From Lagopus muta (Eukaryota; Chordata; Aves; Galliformes; Phasianidae): a stretch of DNA of 64,000 nt. Numbering within the stretch: position 1 is the stretch's first letter; the number at the start of each line of letters is the position of its first letter. This document shows, one piece after another, positions 37,301 to 49,800 of this stretch. Position numbers and translations under genes: made by a program. The notes beneath the pieces are model-generated. The model did no database searches, was not told where the DNA came from, and worked only from the letters and a program-made list of their open reading frames with translations. Location: the NCBI RefSeq assembly GCF_023343835.1, contig NC_064438.1, positions 16,597,077 through 16,661,076 of the forward strand. Direction: 5' to 3'.

Positions 37301-37974
37301 CCTTTCACTCAACTGCAACAGAAAGACTTTGCAGATACTTGGAAGACAGCCTTTGGATAGATTTTGCAGATACTTTGGAAGACAGTATGCATGTGCACTG
37401 TTTACATTTTAATGTAATGAACCTGAACAGAGCTTTATAATTTACACAGCAGTTAACTCTGATCTTGAGGGTAACCTGGAAGGTACTTTTACAAGCAGCA
37501 CAGATACATCCACTACCTTATCGTAGAATCACAGAATGGTTTGGGTTGGAAGGAACCTCCAAGATCACTGAGCTCCAACCTCTGCTGTGAGCTGGTTGCC
37601 ACCCACCAGATCACGCTGCCCAGAGCCCCATCCAACCCAGCCTTCTCTGACTGAGCATGGTGTCAACCATTACAAGTGTTCTCCACTGGAGTCCAACCGT
37701 GTCCTCCTGTCCTGGCACTGGAACCACATTCCTCCACTCCATCCCTAGATCTTACCGTTGCATCTTGTCCGGCATAGTGGCCAATAACCCGGCTGCCTCC
37801 AGGGTGCCGTCTGGAAAAACTACTGACGTCGTAAACATTCCTGTCAATCACCAGCCACTGCTCCTTACTTGGGCCACGGCCGTTGTGGATTCGGATCTCT
37901 TCCCAAGTGAAAAGCTGAAGAAAGGTTGAAACAGGTTTCCTTTCCTTTACTGTGGAGCCAGTCTGTGGAGCCAT
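28357..37974 (-). CDS. FADS1-like fatty acid desaturase paralogue, 12 exons, intact but diverged
   Basis: Coding exons, 5' to 3': 37974-37756, 35359-35249, 34672-34475, 33744-33643, 33458-33330, 31502-31445, 31007-30931, 29934-29837, 29329-29233, 28911-28832, 28630-28505, 28408-28357. They sum to 1,347 nt (448 residues plus TAG) with GT/AG at every intron and the same intron phases as the neighbouring FADS1. HPGG is at residues 57-60, HDLGH at 184-188, HNQHH at 221-225 and QIEHH at 386-390, so the haem and di-iron ligand motifs remain. The start is the first ATG (37974); an in-frame TGA lies 39 nt upstream. FADS1-like signatures ([23 protein letters not shown]) and a GRGP insertion shared with the neighbour argue for tandem duplication of FADS1, not FADS2. 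Exons 4 and 8 are strongly diverged and exon 6 is 3 nt shorter. It may be the gene called FADS1L1 or FADS1L2 in chicken annotation, but I cannot tell which. Enzyme activity and substrate are unknown. Confidence 0.92.
32980..33243 (-). mobile_element. CR1 3'-end copy in intron 5 of the FADS1-like gene
   Basis: Starts gaatcatagaattgtttg and continues through ccagggatggggcatccacc to aaaccatttccccattttt. It is sense to the host transcript and ends about 87 bp from the exon 5 donor. Confidence 0.92.
34733..34887 (+). mobile_element. CR1 3'-end copy in intron 2 of the FADS1-like gene
   Basis: Contains catgctggatgggctctgag, gaatgttggaccagatggcc and the terminal gattccatgattcta. It is antisense to the transcript and begins about 60 bp upstream of the exon 3 acceptor. 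Confidence 0.88.
37522..37655 (-). mobile_element. CR1 3'-end copy in intron 1 of the FADS1-like gene
   Basis: Starts cgtagaatcacagaatggtt and continues through ggttggaaggaacctccaag, ccacccaccagatcacgct and agccccatccaacccagcc. It ends about 100 bp from the exon 1 donor. Confidence 0.92.
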
Positions 37975-38001
37975 CTGCACTTCTGGATGTGCATTCAGCA
38001 C

Positions 38002-39070
38002 TGAGATTCACTCATCTCAGCCTTGCCGTGCTGCGTTCGGACAGATGAGCCATGTCAGCCTACCCGTTATACAGTCTGAGTCCCAACCACACCCTGTGCT
38101 TCCAGGGCTGGTTGACTCCCTTCACACAAACACACCCTCCTCTTCCACGCTCACACCAGACTCCTTGACACACCCAGGAGTAAATGCCCTGTTTCTTCTT
38201 GTCCTTTCTGAGTTGCCACTGGAAGGTCTGATTACTCAAGAGACCTGTAGGCTACTTCACTGAATACAAATATACACGCACTGAAAGATTTAGGAAGATA
38301 ACTTAGAATCTGCTATTCAATCAAATCAGATGGCAATGTGATGAAAGAACAATATATTAAGTGACCTTTGTAGAGCATTAGGAAATGGATAAAGCAAGCT
38401 GTTAGCCAGTTTCCATATTTGAATGAACATGGATCTGAGCCAGAAGAGAAATCTGAGGAACTGTGTTGGCTGTTCTACAGGTAATATTCTGTGATAATTG
38501 TAGAAAACTGAAGCACTTTTAGCATTCCGTAATGCTTGAGCATGTCATTAATCCTACACTTACCATACAGTATATCTCCGTAATGTCAAACAGAATCAAA
38601 ATAAAAAACTGTAAGGCAGCCTGTGCACTCAGCCAAAAGTTGCCCATAAATATGTTTGCTAGCATATCTCATTCAATTGTAATTCCTGCTAACAAAGCAT
38701 GGAGCTTATGTCTACACAAACAGAGTGAAAACAGCAGAATGCTCCGAGGTCTGCAATCTCTCCATGATATACCTCAAATTCTTTCCGATTGAGTCACATC
38801 ATTTTTGTGCCTGACCCAGAAAAAACAAAGCCCACAATGTATGAAACACTGCCATCTTTCAAATCCGGTATTTTTTAATCTGAAATTACCATCCGTGGGT
38901 GCTTTTGAGGAAGGTAGAAGAATATGCAGCTATGGCATAGTCTGCCTCATCAGATTTTCATTCTATCCCTTTATAACATAATACTGAATTAAGTCCTGAA
39001 TTATGAGCTTTCCCCTTTACACCAAACTTTTTGTTTGCGTTTATTAATTTACTGCATTTGAAACCAGAAG
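38002..39070. other. Upstream flank of the FADS1-like gene, no CpG island
   Basis: Holds the presumed promoter or 5' UTR of the FADS1-like gene. No CpG enrichment, TATA box or CCAAT/GC box cluster comparable to the FADS1 promoter is visible. A non-coding first exon further upstream cannot be excluded. Confidence 0.4.
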
Positions 39071-39745
39071 TCATAGAATTATAGAGTGGTTTGGATTGGA
39101 AGAAACCTTAAACATCGAGCTGTTGTTCACAAGCCTTTAATTCCTTACCATTGTGTGATCCATCACTCAAACTCATTTCTCTCCAGTTTAGAAACAAGGA
39201 TGCTGTGCTAGACAGTGTCAAACACTTTGCACAGATCCAGCTAGATGACATCACTTGCTCTCCCCTTATCCACCATTGCTGTAACCCTGCCATAGAAAGC
39301 CACCAAACTTTTCAGGCATAATTTGCCTTTAGTGAAGTCATGCTGGCTCTCACCAATCACCTCTGTTCTCCGTGTGCCTTAGCACAGTTTCCAGGATGAT
39401 CTGCTCTACGATCCCTGATCTGCTGGGCATAAAGTTGAGACAGATTGGCCTGTAGTTCCCCACATCTTACTTTCTTCCATTTAAAAATATGTGGATTATG
39501 CCACAATGTCTTAAATAGGATGGCAACTTGATCCACCAGTTCCCTTAGGATTCATAGACACATCTCATGGACTTGTGCACCTTCAAGTTCCTTAGATGGC
39601 CTCAACTGTGGTCTTCTACACTGGAGGGTTCTTCATTCTTTCAGTCCTAGGCTTTCCTTTCTGCAGCTTGGGCAGCGTGGCTAGAGCATTGCTGGTGAAG
39701 AATGAGTCAAAAAAGTCATTAAGATGCTTAACTGAGACACCCCCG
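39071..39745 (-). mobile_element. CR1 copy with internal deletion
   Basis: Begins with the CR1 3' end (gtcatagaattatagagtgg) but joins directly to a more 5' part of the element (ctccagtttagaaacaagg, ggataaagttgagacagatt-like region, tctgctgggcataaagttg). The usual 3' non-coding middle is missing. It ends near agtcaaaaaagtcattaag. Confidence 0.8.
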
Positions 39746-41639
39746 TTAATGTAATAGTTGGCCTAACCTCCCCCAGTATTACTAAGACAGGCTGCTCCAC
39801 AAAATGATTCTTCCCACCTTCTCTTTCTCACCTGACTCACAGTTTGGTCTGTACAGGAAGAAATAGTTACAGTTTACAGGTTCGAAGTCAAAAAACTATA
39901 AACTCATTTCTGTTTGATAGTATCACTGCTGTCATGAATGTAGCCAAGCCGTGTTCTTGAGCAAGGTACTTTAGCAAGGTGAGGTCCAGTTTTGCCTGTG
40001 TACTCTCTCTCCCAGACAGGCAGCATGCAGAAGGCCCAGACAAGCATTGCTCGAAGGGATGATCTTCTGCATCAGAAGAAAGGCTTCATTTAGTGTATGT
40101 AGAATAACTTTGGAGATTTTCTGCTTAAGAAACTGGAAAGGAGTTTACAGGCTGTCTGTGCTAAAAGTGATTGTGAAGTATTTCTTCTTACAGTTACCTT
40201 TCTTCATACACTCTGTGCAATTCTCAGACTGCAAGCAGTGGCGAATGTGAAGTCTATTTGTTGTCTTCCTTTATTTTCTGTAACAGTAGCACAAGAACCA
40301 TTGGACATCACCACAGTAGACATCTGCCTCAGCCCTGCATGAAGCAGGCAGGCATTCTGGCTGACACAGAGCTGTAAATGTTGCAATTCTAATACTTCAA
40401 TCACATAGCATCTTGCAAATTAATCACTCAGGCACATAACATCCATTTAAATATCCCGATGTGTAGCAATGCTTGAACCACCCTAGCTGAAAGAGAAATG
40501 GGACTATTGATATTCATTAAAAGGCAGTGATAAAAGAACGAGAGAAAAAAAATTACACTGTCCTGCCACATGGCATTTTGTAACTCTTTATCTTGGTCTA
40601 GGTAGAAGTGTCTCCACAGACATGTTTTTGTGTTCACATTCCGGAGATGTGTGTGGAGCAGTACATCGTACAGACAGCCTGATCCACACTTGTAGTGGTA
40701 GTAAAATAGGCAATAGTTGTAAATGTGGGTTGCTGTTTTTTTAAGCACTTGCAAAAAAAAAAAAGAAAGAAAAGAAAAGAAAAAAGTGAAGTTACTCTAT
40801 GGCTGTCCATAAAACTTGCAAACCTAGCAGCTACCTGAAAAGAAACAGATGAGAATGGAGGTTTTGTTTCTGGTCTACGAGGAGATGGAGAACACAGAGC
40901 CAAGAAGATATTGGAGTTAACTAACATGGAATGTTTCAAACACATCCATTCCCCATCTGAAAGCAAAATCCCTTTGTCTGTGTTATCCAGGTCACAAAAC
41001 ACATTCCAGGGCTGCACAAAAAAGTCCAGATAGTGAAAGCCACAGCAGGCATGTTTACCCAGAGAAGCTATTGGGAAATCTGTTAAGGTGAATTTGCACC
41101 ATAATGTTCTGCAATAACAGCCCACACACCCGCAAAATCTATATGGTACACATCTGGGAGCTCGTGCAGATGCACAGAGCTCTGTCTGTGACACCTCCTT
41201 GCAGAAGCACTTGACATAGTTATCCAGATCTCCAGAAATTCAGTGACTGCTGAACTGGCAGCTAGTACAACAATGTTTTTATCCAGTATATATCCAGTGT
41301 ATATCCATCTATTTTCACTTAGTTCACTGCAGATAAACTGGCACAGCACAGAGCAGCCCTAGATCCAAAAAGAATACAGTACTGAGGTACACAGAACTTA
41401 AGTACTTTGTTTCCAAGAAAATATCATCCCTGGAATGTCTGAGCTGCCCTGAGTGCCCTGACGAGCCCTGCAGCTTCTTTCTCCTCCCCACAGCACCTGT
41501 CTGTGCTCAAGGCCAGCTCTGAATGTGCACAGCCTGTGCACTGCAAAAGAGCCTAAAGGGCTGTGAGAAGCCTTTGCCCTGCATGGGAGCTGTTGTTCTG
41601 CTCAGGGAACCAAATGCTGTGGGATCTAGGCTGCTCAAA
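39746..41639. other. No gene supported
   Basis: Unique sequence with an A/G-rich tract at 40751-40788. Two overlapping minus-strand ORFs in different frames (40634-41194 and 41083-41349) are unexplained and discussed in the findings. Confidence 0.45.
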
Positions 41640-41850
41640 GACTGTATGAGCTTAGGAAGAATTTCTGCTTTGAAGGAGTGGTGACGCAGTGGCACAGGCT
41701 GCCCAGGGAGCTGGTGCAGTTACTGCCCCTGGAGGTGTTCAAGAAGCTCAAGAGATGTAGCACTGAGGGATGTGGTTTAGTGGGGAAATATCAGTGGTAG
41801 GTGGATGGTGGGACTAGATGATCTTCGAGGCATTTTCCAAGAGAAAAGGC
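41640..41850 (+). mobile_element. CR1 3'-end fragment
   Basis: Contains ggctgcccagggagctggtg, ctggaggtgttcaagaagct, gagggatgtggtttagtggg and gggactagatgatcttcgag. The terminal octamer is missing. Confidence 0.88.
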
Positions 41851-42850
41851 ACCCATGAAACCTTATCATTTGAGTGGTAGCAAACTTTGCTTTCACTCTC
41901 AGTTGTTTTTTATGGGTGAGCAATAATAATTAAGAAAGATGCTGAGAACTCTGCCATGCTATTACAGTGAGGCTCTGTCATAAGCACTGTGAAACTCTCA
42001 TCTAAAACTCTACGCGTTGCATCATTTGTAACTGCATGCTGACATTCTTTTTACTGAGGGCCAATAATAAACTATTCAGCAATCACCACATACCCCTATG
42101 CTGTGCATCTCCTTTAATTCCTAAGAAGTTCCTAAGAGCTTCTTAAGAAGTTCCTATGAAAGCCCCACTGGCATGCTCCAGCTCAAGGTTTAAGGTCCAA
42201 ATTCAGCAGAATCTAAGATCACCATTTATATTGTTACAGAGGAACTAAAACACACAGTGATCCAAGCTAGAATTGTTAACTGTCCATGACAGAACCATTT
42301 TGTCTTCCCACTGTTATAATTTGGGATTTGTTTTTTCATACCACTCAGCATTTTTTTTAGCAGTTTCTGAGTTCAGCACACTGACTGCAAACACAAATGT
42401 GCATCCACAAAAGAAATACCCTGCAAAAGGCAATCAAGCTTGAACACTTTTTAATACACGACTTTTGCAACACCAATTAGGAACCACAGCATAAGCAAGG
42501 ATTAAAACACCCACAATAGTTCTACTGCCTACACACAGAACACCATCCTTTTGTCCTTCCTGCAAGTCTCAGGCTCCCTGCCAGCTTTGCAACACAGGAG
42601 GCAGGGATCCTGCAATCACTTGCCTCCTGCCCAATATGGAACCAAACCCCCACTGGAGTTTTCTTGCAGGCAAATTACCTGTGTTGATCCTTATGGCAGC
42701 CTTCTCAGGCACAGAAGCACACTGCTCACCTGCATCCATGAGCACTTCTTCACACTTCCCTTGCTTTTGGAGCAGTGTGACTGATTTCTCAGCTGCAGAG
42801 GCATAATTCAGTCTTCAAATACTATACAGTTTTTGCCTTTATGGGAGCTG

Positions 42851-42917
42851 GTAGGTTAGGTCAGTGGTTGGACTTGATTATTTTGGAGGTCTTTTCCAAC
42901 CTAGATGATTCTAAGGC
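42851..42917 (+). mobile_element. CR1 3' tail fragment
   Basis: Only the last 65 bp or so of CR1: ggttggacttgattattttg, ggaggtcttttccaacctag, then atgattctaagg. Unique sequence without a gene lies on both sides (41.9-43.2 kb). Confidence 0.8.
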
Positions 42918-43257
42918 TGTATAGCTAAGTTAACCGGAGTACTGGTTGTGCCCTCTGGTTTGGTATCAGCAGTGGATCTGAAGAAGGTGCATCCATCCAT
43001 CATTCAGATCACTGATGATGTTAGACTGTACTGGCACCAAGAATGCCAAGATGTGACACAAACAGCTGAAGTCAGTTTTGCTAAAATATTTTCCAGATGC
43101 AAAACTCATTTTCTGCTTTCGTTCTGAATAGACACATCTACTTGTTGCCAGGTCTATAGATTCATCACTTGCTTACACAGATCTTCAGTAACTTCCTACT
43201 GTACTGATCCTTTCCCAGACACATATTACTGTGTGTATTCATGGCATAGCAGTATTT

Positions 43258-43436
43258 GCACGGAGAGGTGGTGGGTACCCTGTCCCTGGAGAAGCTCAAG
43301 GTCAGGCAGGACAGGACTTTGAGCACCTGTGTAGTGTAGGTTTCCCTGTTCGCTACAGGGGAGTTGGACCAGACAGCCTTTAAGAGTCCCTTCTAGCTCA
43401 AATGATTCCAGGATTCTATTGTTCTATTCTATGCAT
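43258..43436 (+). mobile_element. CR1 3'-end copy
   Basis: Includes gagaggtggtgggtaccctg, gggagttggaccagacagcc and a tail of gattccaggattctattg followed by TTCTATTCTATG. Confidence 0.88.
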
Positions 43437-43970
43437 TTTGACCAGCAGACATGACTCAGACTTTAACTTCTTTCCATCCTCTCCCCATAGACCTCACTTC
43501 TTCTCAGTCATATTTTTAATATACATGGCTGAAGAAGCTTTTACTAATTGCTTTAATTTCTTTTGCAAAGTTGACATTTAGCAATGCCTACTTGTGCACT
43601 TTCATGACCTTTTCTCTACTCTCTGCATTTGTAATCTGCTTCAGTGTAGATCCTCATTAACGTAAAATACAGTCCTGAATTTATTTCTCCCCTCCTTAGA
43701 AGAGAAAAGAAGTCCTGTAAGGTTTTTATACTGGGGTTCCCCCACAGTCCTAGCTGAATACACAACTCCAGACAGTCTTCTACATGTTAGCAAGGCCAAG
43801 TATCCATGCCTGGGAGAGACAGACACCTTGAGTAGCTTGTTAACTGCCACAATTGGTACTACAGAGAGAGGGCTCTCGGTGGAGTCTGTGGAAGTCGCAC
43901 AACCTACAGAAGCGAAACTCAGAAGTCAAGATAGAACTGGGAGCTGGAAACAATCACAGAATACTAGCTA

Positions 43971-44281
43971 TTCATAGAATCATAGATCCATAGAATCATT
44001 AAGGTTGAGAGGACCACTAAGATCATCCAGTGCAAACATCAGTCCATGCCTGTGACCGCTCTAGACCACGTCCCACACTGCCACACGCACCCTTTCTTGA
44101 ACACCCTCTGGGGTGGTGACTCCACCACCTCCTGGGCAGCCTGTGCCAGTGCCTCATCACTTTTCTTAATATCCAGCCTGAATCCCCCCCGGTGCAAAAT
44201 AAAGCCATCCCCTTTCATCTTATCACTGTTACCCAGGAGTAGAGGCTGACCCCCACTTCACTACAACCTCCTTTCAGGCAG
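43971..44281 (-). mobile_element. CR1 3'-end copy
   Basis: Starts with catagaatcatagatcc and continues through gaccactaagatcatccagt, cctgggcagcctgtgccagt, tatcactgttacccaggag and ctacaacctcctttcaggca. A T-rich tract follows at 44323-44356. ORFs 44023-44249 are CR1-derived. Confidence 0.92.
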
Positions 44282-44356
44282 TTGGTTGGGTTTTTTCAGT
44301 ATTTTTTTGGTCAAAAGGGAAGCTCCTTTTTTTCTTTTTTTCTTTTTTTTTTTTAA

Positions 44357-46687
44357 TAAATTTCTGAGTCAGATCTCTCAAACATTAATAATTTGATAAC
44401 CGCAAGGAAACTCGAGAAATACACAAGGGCAAAAATCTAGCACGTTCAGACCAGGGACCCTAGACTGCAGAATAGGAACTATTGCTATGATAGGAACTAT
44501 AGCCATGTTCCTGTCCCACTTGTTTTGATTTTCTTTTTTGTGCTCAGGCTTATCAGCAGTTGATGACAGAAATCAGTTTTGCCTCTCTGCAAACAAGGGA
44601 AGCATGCTGAAGAACACCTTACAGGTGCTGGTGAGCAGCGGGTTTATACAGGCAAGAGGGCTGTCCTCTAGCTCAGCACAGGCAAGGAGATTCCTGCAAG
44701 AAGATCCCACGTGGAGTTTGGCTGTAAGAGCATTAAACTCTAGAGACATCAGAAAATCCTGATGAGTCCTATTGCCCTGGTATGACTTCAGCTTTACAAA
44801 CCTTCTTTTAATGTCAGGAAAAAAATCCCCCATTTTCTGCCTCTAGTCTTGCATCTGATGACACGAAGTTCAGGAATCTGTTCTATTCCTGTATTAACAT
44901 GTTCAGCCTCACAGCAGTTACTGGCAGTGACTGGCTTTTGCCTAAGTGAGGTCCTCTTAGAAGATGTCTGTTAGACACAGACCATAATAAGAACTAGCTA
45001 CTCAGAATGTCTGAAACCTGAATAAGACTCCAGCTGGCCTTTTTCCTTATTGTTTAATTCTCTAGATCAGTAACTTCAGAATATTTGCTCAACACAAGTA
45101 TTTGTAGCTTTCTATTTTCAAATGAAGCCACATTTCTGATCTTCTTTGTAGGTGAGGGAATAAAACAAAGAAAACATCAAACTGACCAAGTCACAAACTG
45201 AGTTCATTGGCAAAATCTTCATTTTCCTGTCCCTTTTCTTTTCTTTTTTAAACTTGGGCAACATCCAGCATTTATTACTTCATCTTGTTCATTTTTCATA
45301 ACAATGATTGCAAGATGATCCTGGAAGGGAATTGCAACATTTACATCTTTTCCAGAAGCACTTACGATTCTGTATTTGAGGTCCCTTCCCACCCAAGCCA
45401 TTCTATGATTCTGTTTGGTTATGTTTCTAAAAGATTATTTTAGAAGCACTCAAGTTCATCCCAGAGAGTCCATCAGGCAGTCATGCAATGACGACAGTAC
45501 TGGTCACAGGACTGCCCCAATCTTTTCCTGCGTGAAAGCAGGCAACAGCTTTTGTTTACAAGAAAGTGTCCTCGAGAAGGCTATTATTGAATGGTGGTAT
45601 TCCATTAATGGACAAAAAGCTCCTGTTGTGTTGAACACTAAGCTAACTAACCTTGTTACTAAAAATGTGCACCTTCTCTGTAGCTTGAACTGGTAATAAT
45701 TCACATTCTTGTATTGCAGAATACAAGAATGCAGGAGTTTTTGTTTTGCAGGCACCACATCCAATTAAAAAACATCCAGAGAGGATGCATACCCACGTAG
45801 AAGGTAGCAACTCCTCTTTATTCCTTTTCCTTTCTAGTCTGTGTATTTACAGACCTTTCTTTAAGCATTCTTAAAGCATCCTACAACTGCTCATATTCAA
45901 TAGATAGTAGACAATGACTTCCATATCTTTTTCCTTAAAATCACTGCATTAATTTTCTTCATAGCAGCCTGTGTGGTTTTCTGTTTCAGACTGGTGACCA
46001 AGAGAGCACTGATAACGACCAACATTTTTGCTATTGCTAACAAGCAATACAAAGCAGTGCTTGCCCATCATCAAGGACCTCTCTGTTTCTCATTCCGCCC
46101 CAACAAGCAAGAGGGCTGGAAGTGGGCAAGAAGATGAGAGGTGACACAGCCAGCACAGCTGGCATAAGCTGACAGAGGGATATTCTGTACCATATAACAC
46201 AATGCTCAGAAATAAAAGCATGGCTGAGAAAATTGTACCAAGATTGACATTCCTTGGAGACTGAACATTTGGCTGCTGATGGGATGTAGTGATTGCCTTT
46301 GCATCACTTATTTTCCTTTTTTTTTTTTTTAGCCAGACGTTTTTCTTGATTTTCCTCTTCTAATTCTCTCCCCCATCCCACTGAGGGGCACTGAGCGAGC
46401 AGGGTCAACCTATCACATGCCCCAAACTTAAAATCACACCAGGAAAAAGAGAATTCACATTAAAAATATCTATTCTGATTAACACATTCTAGCTGGCACA
46501 TGCCTCTCCTTCAGTTGCTTTATAATCAGGCCTGGATCAGCCACTTCATCGCTCAGTTTAGAGTCAATGTCAAGATGAAGGCTTTGACTATTATGGTTGA
46601 TACAGGATCCATACTGTTTATCAGATGTGGATTTACATTTGATTGTGTTTTTATCCCAAAAAAGGTCTTTTACGCAGGCAGGTCACA
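44357..46687. other. No gene supported
   Basis: Unique sequence plus a 40-bp CR1 tail (45376-45414, plus orientation, ggtcccttcccacccaagcc then ttctatgattctg) and a T-run at 46318-46331. No exon is recognisable. Confidence 0.5.
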
Positions 46688-46892
46688 CAATCATAGAATC
46701 ATAAAACAGAATCCTTTGGGTTGGAAGGGCTGATATTCTCACATCAGCCAAAAGTTGCTTTGAACTATGCAGAGTCGTAACAACCCATGCAGCAGAAAAG
46801 CCTTGGAAAAATGTGGCTGGAACTGTACCCAGCAGAAAAGGATCTGATGGATGATCTTTAAAGTCTTTTCCGACCTAAGTGATTCTATGATT
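46688..46892. mobile_element. Two short CR1 tails in opposite orientations
   Basis: 46688-46732 is a minus-orientation 3' end (atcatagaatcataaaacag, tttgggttggaagggctga). 46832-46892 is a plus-orientation 3' end (ggatgatctttaaagtcttt, tccgacctaagtgattctat). About 100 bp of unique sequence separates them. Confidence 0.75.
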
Positions 46893-49800
46893 TATTTATT
46901 TCCTTTAAGCAAGCAGTAGAATAAAGAGCAAGATTGCAGGCTTTGAACACTCACATTTCTGTTCTCCGAGGTGGTGGCATCCTGCATCCCCTGTGATGCC
47001 TTGCTGCCATCATGTGGCCGTTTCAGTATTCAGGTTCCATGTTTCTAGGATGGCTATGAAGCCAAAGGGCTTCTGCTTAATGGCAAAATTGGGGCCTGCG
47101 GTGTTCCTAAAAGGTGTACTTGAGCACATACTGGGAGAAACTGAAAGAGGCCTTGGAATTGCAGTTCACTGCTATAAAATTTCAATACCCGAACTCTGAG
47201 AGTAACCTGCCACAATGGAATTCAAGAAGCCCAGAGCGATCATAGAAACTGATTTGTTATACAGCCCATTTCTCCTCTTGAGCAGTCCTGTAGAGCTCCT
47301 AGCAAACTCACTATTTACAGTGCTGAGCATCTTGACTCAGGTCTGCTTTCGGTCTTACTTTTTAGGATTATGAATCAGTTCATCATGTCATTTTCACTGA
47401 TTACCTGGGCAAGTGATCTACTGTATTGCAGATGCTTCTTCTTTCCAGTGGCAGAGAAGATACAAGATCCTCCAAAGTCTTAATGTGTCTAAGTTCCACT
47501 TAGTGCCTACTGTCTTCAAAACTGTTAATTCTTAGATTCTTATCCCTGGGGAAAGCTTAAATTATTTGAATTTTTGAAATTAAATATTTAGATAGTAACG
47601 TTCTGACTCTGGGCACTGGAAAAAAAAAAAAAAAAGCACCAAAAAACCCCATCACTTGCTAGGCAATACCAAGCACTTCCAATGCGAGTGTTGAATACTT
47701 ACAACTCTCTTGGCACAAGGATTTTTTCCACTTACCTTACTTGTTACAATCCATCTGGTAAGTGCTTTCAAGTAAGCTTCGTGAACTGAGCTGCAGTCTA
47801 GCTGCCTTCCTTCAAAAACACACTGGATCTTTATAAAGGATCTCTCTGACTAGAGTACTCAGTATCCAGCAGCCAGAGAAGCAGAAGATCAGTTCCTTTT
47901 GACAGATATGACTGAAAACCTGCTCTGACAAAATAGGAAAAGGGCCTTTGTTGTCTGTTGCAATTTTCTACTTGTCGATCTGAATTGAAGGTTCACTAGT
48001 CCACAGAAGGAAAGCAAAAATTCTTGCATTCCAGCTCCTCTTGCTACCAGAACACTCTGTATGGCTCGATCCAGCAGTTTAAATTTTGAGTTGTGACACC
48101 TGAATTAGATGCTCCCTGGAGGATCTTCAGAAGCATCCTCACCTTCAGTGTTTTCTCTTTTCTAGCATAGCAGCTCCCTACTTGTCCAGCCTCAGCCACA
48201 TGCTAGAAAAGCCTAGCCTGGGGTATCTACTACAGAGCTAAGACATTAAACCACAGCTGTTCAGACCAGTGTAACAGGACTTTTGCTGCTTGTGGCTTAG
48301 GGCCAACAATCCAAGGTTGCAGAAAACTTTAAATGCAGTCAAACATCAATCTTCCCCCACCTCCCATTCCACAACCAAAGTTTTGGGTTATACTGCCCAG
48401 AACAGCCAAAGCCACGAGGCTTGCCCCTGCTGCTATGGGATTAATGGAGCCACTCTGAGGTTTCATCTGAGAGCTAATAGCTTGTTGAATGCAAGTCCTT
48501 ACAGAACAGCTCTTGATTTCCTAAAACGCAAACATTGCTAAGTTTCGGAAGTGCAACTTCCAGATCCAGGGGTCATTTTTTCCCTCTCCTCCTCATCATG
48601 GCATGTGGTTTTGTTTTGGTACACTTCATTTTGGTTTGCTTGTACTGCATACTTCACACAAGCTAAAAATGACAAAGCTGATTAAGCAATCCCTTCCTCC
48701 AAAATACAAATACTGAAGTCTACCACAGCTCTTTCTGCAGATGTAGGCATTTATTCCATGCTTTAAAGAGTGCTGACTCTTACACAGAAATATTTTACTC
48801 TCATGACAGCAATAATTTGTAAGGTAAGAAGTTTTATTATTAAGACTTCCTCCATCAACAGTACTAATAATAAAAGGAGAGAAACAGCAGGAAAAAACAA
48901 GATAGGAAAGAGTGACTAAGGCCCATTTCCTTTACAGTTTTTAAATCAACAGTTATTGACGATTTAATTATATTTTTATTATTTCCATTACGATTTTATT
49001 CTGTGCTTAAAAATAATCTTAGCCTGAGAAGATGCATTTCCTCTATCTCTTCACAAGCCATACTCCTTTTGGATGTTGACCAGAAAAAGCACCATTATCT
49101 TCCTTAAAATCAGGCACAGTATTTACAGTTAGCAGCTGGGCAAGAAAGAGAGCACAAAACACGTGGAAAACTACATCTTATTTATCCACCTGAGAGACAA
49201 TAGAAAAAGGGATTGGTCCCAAAAAACAGACAAAAAACCTAAAATGCTTGAAGACAAAAACGTGATGGAGACATCTTCATTACTGCTATGCCAAGAGCTG
49301 TATCCTGTTTGGCAGCTGTAGCACTGGTGCAGTAAAGGAAAATACACTGGGGAACACAGTAAGGCTAATTAACATTACAATCAATCACACAGTAATGCCC
49401 TCTTGGGGTGTGTTTTGAAGGCACATCATCCAACAGGGAAAGATCACTAATGGTTTGGCTGATGTGTGCCTGCAGATATGCAGCCTGCTGACTTCAGTTG
49501 GCTGAAGAGTTAGATGTAATTTCACAGTACCCCAAACCATAATGTTTTTACAACTCAATTCAGTTATTCTACAGGAACCCATAATACTCCTTGGGCCAGA
49601 AATGCTGAGTATTCTGCTAAGCAAATCACCCTTTCATCCTGAATTTAAAAAAAAGAAGTGAAGCTTCAGAAGGCCAACGCACTTTTCGGTTCCATAGTAA
49701 CCCAACCCACGTAGGGATCCCAACTACGGATATTCCGTATTTCAGTAATTAGTTCAATAACACTCAGAAGTATGGCACTGTGGAAATCATTTGCAGAGAC

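Noticed and set aside
28357-37974. Identification of the left gene as FADS2
   Set aside because: RVIGHYAG and DAF in exons 1-2 look FADS2-like, but PDQPSFE, the MHIDYD/DWVSTQ region, the exon 3 sequence and the shared GRGP insertion all group it with FADS1.
37663-38001. Start of the FADS1-like protein at 38001
   Set aside because: The codon at 38001-37999 is GTG. The first ATG in frame is at 37974, with a TGA upstream, so the vertebrate start is 37974.
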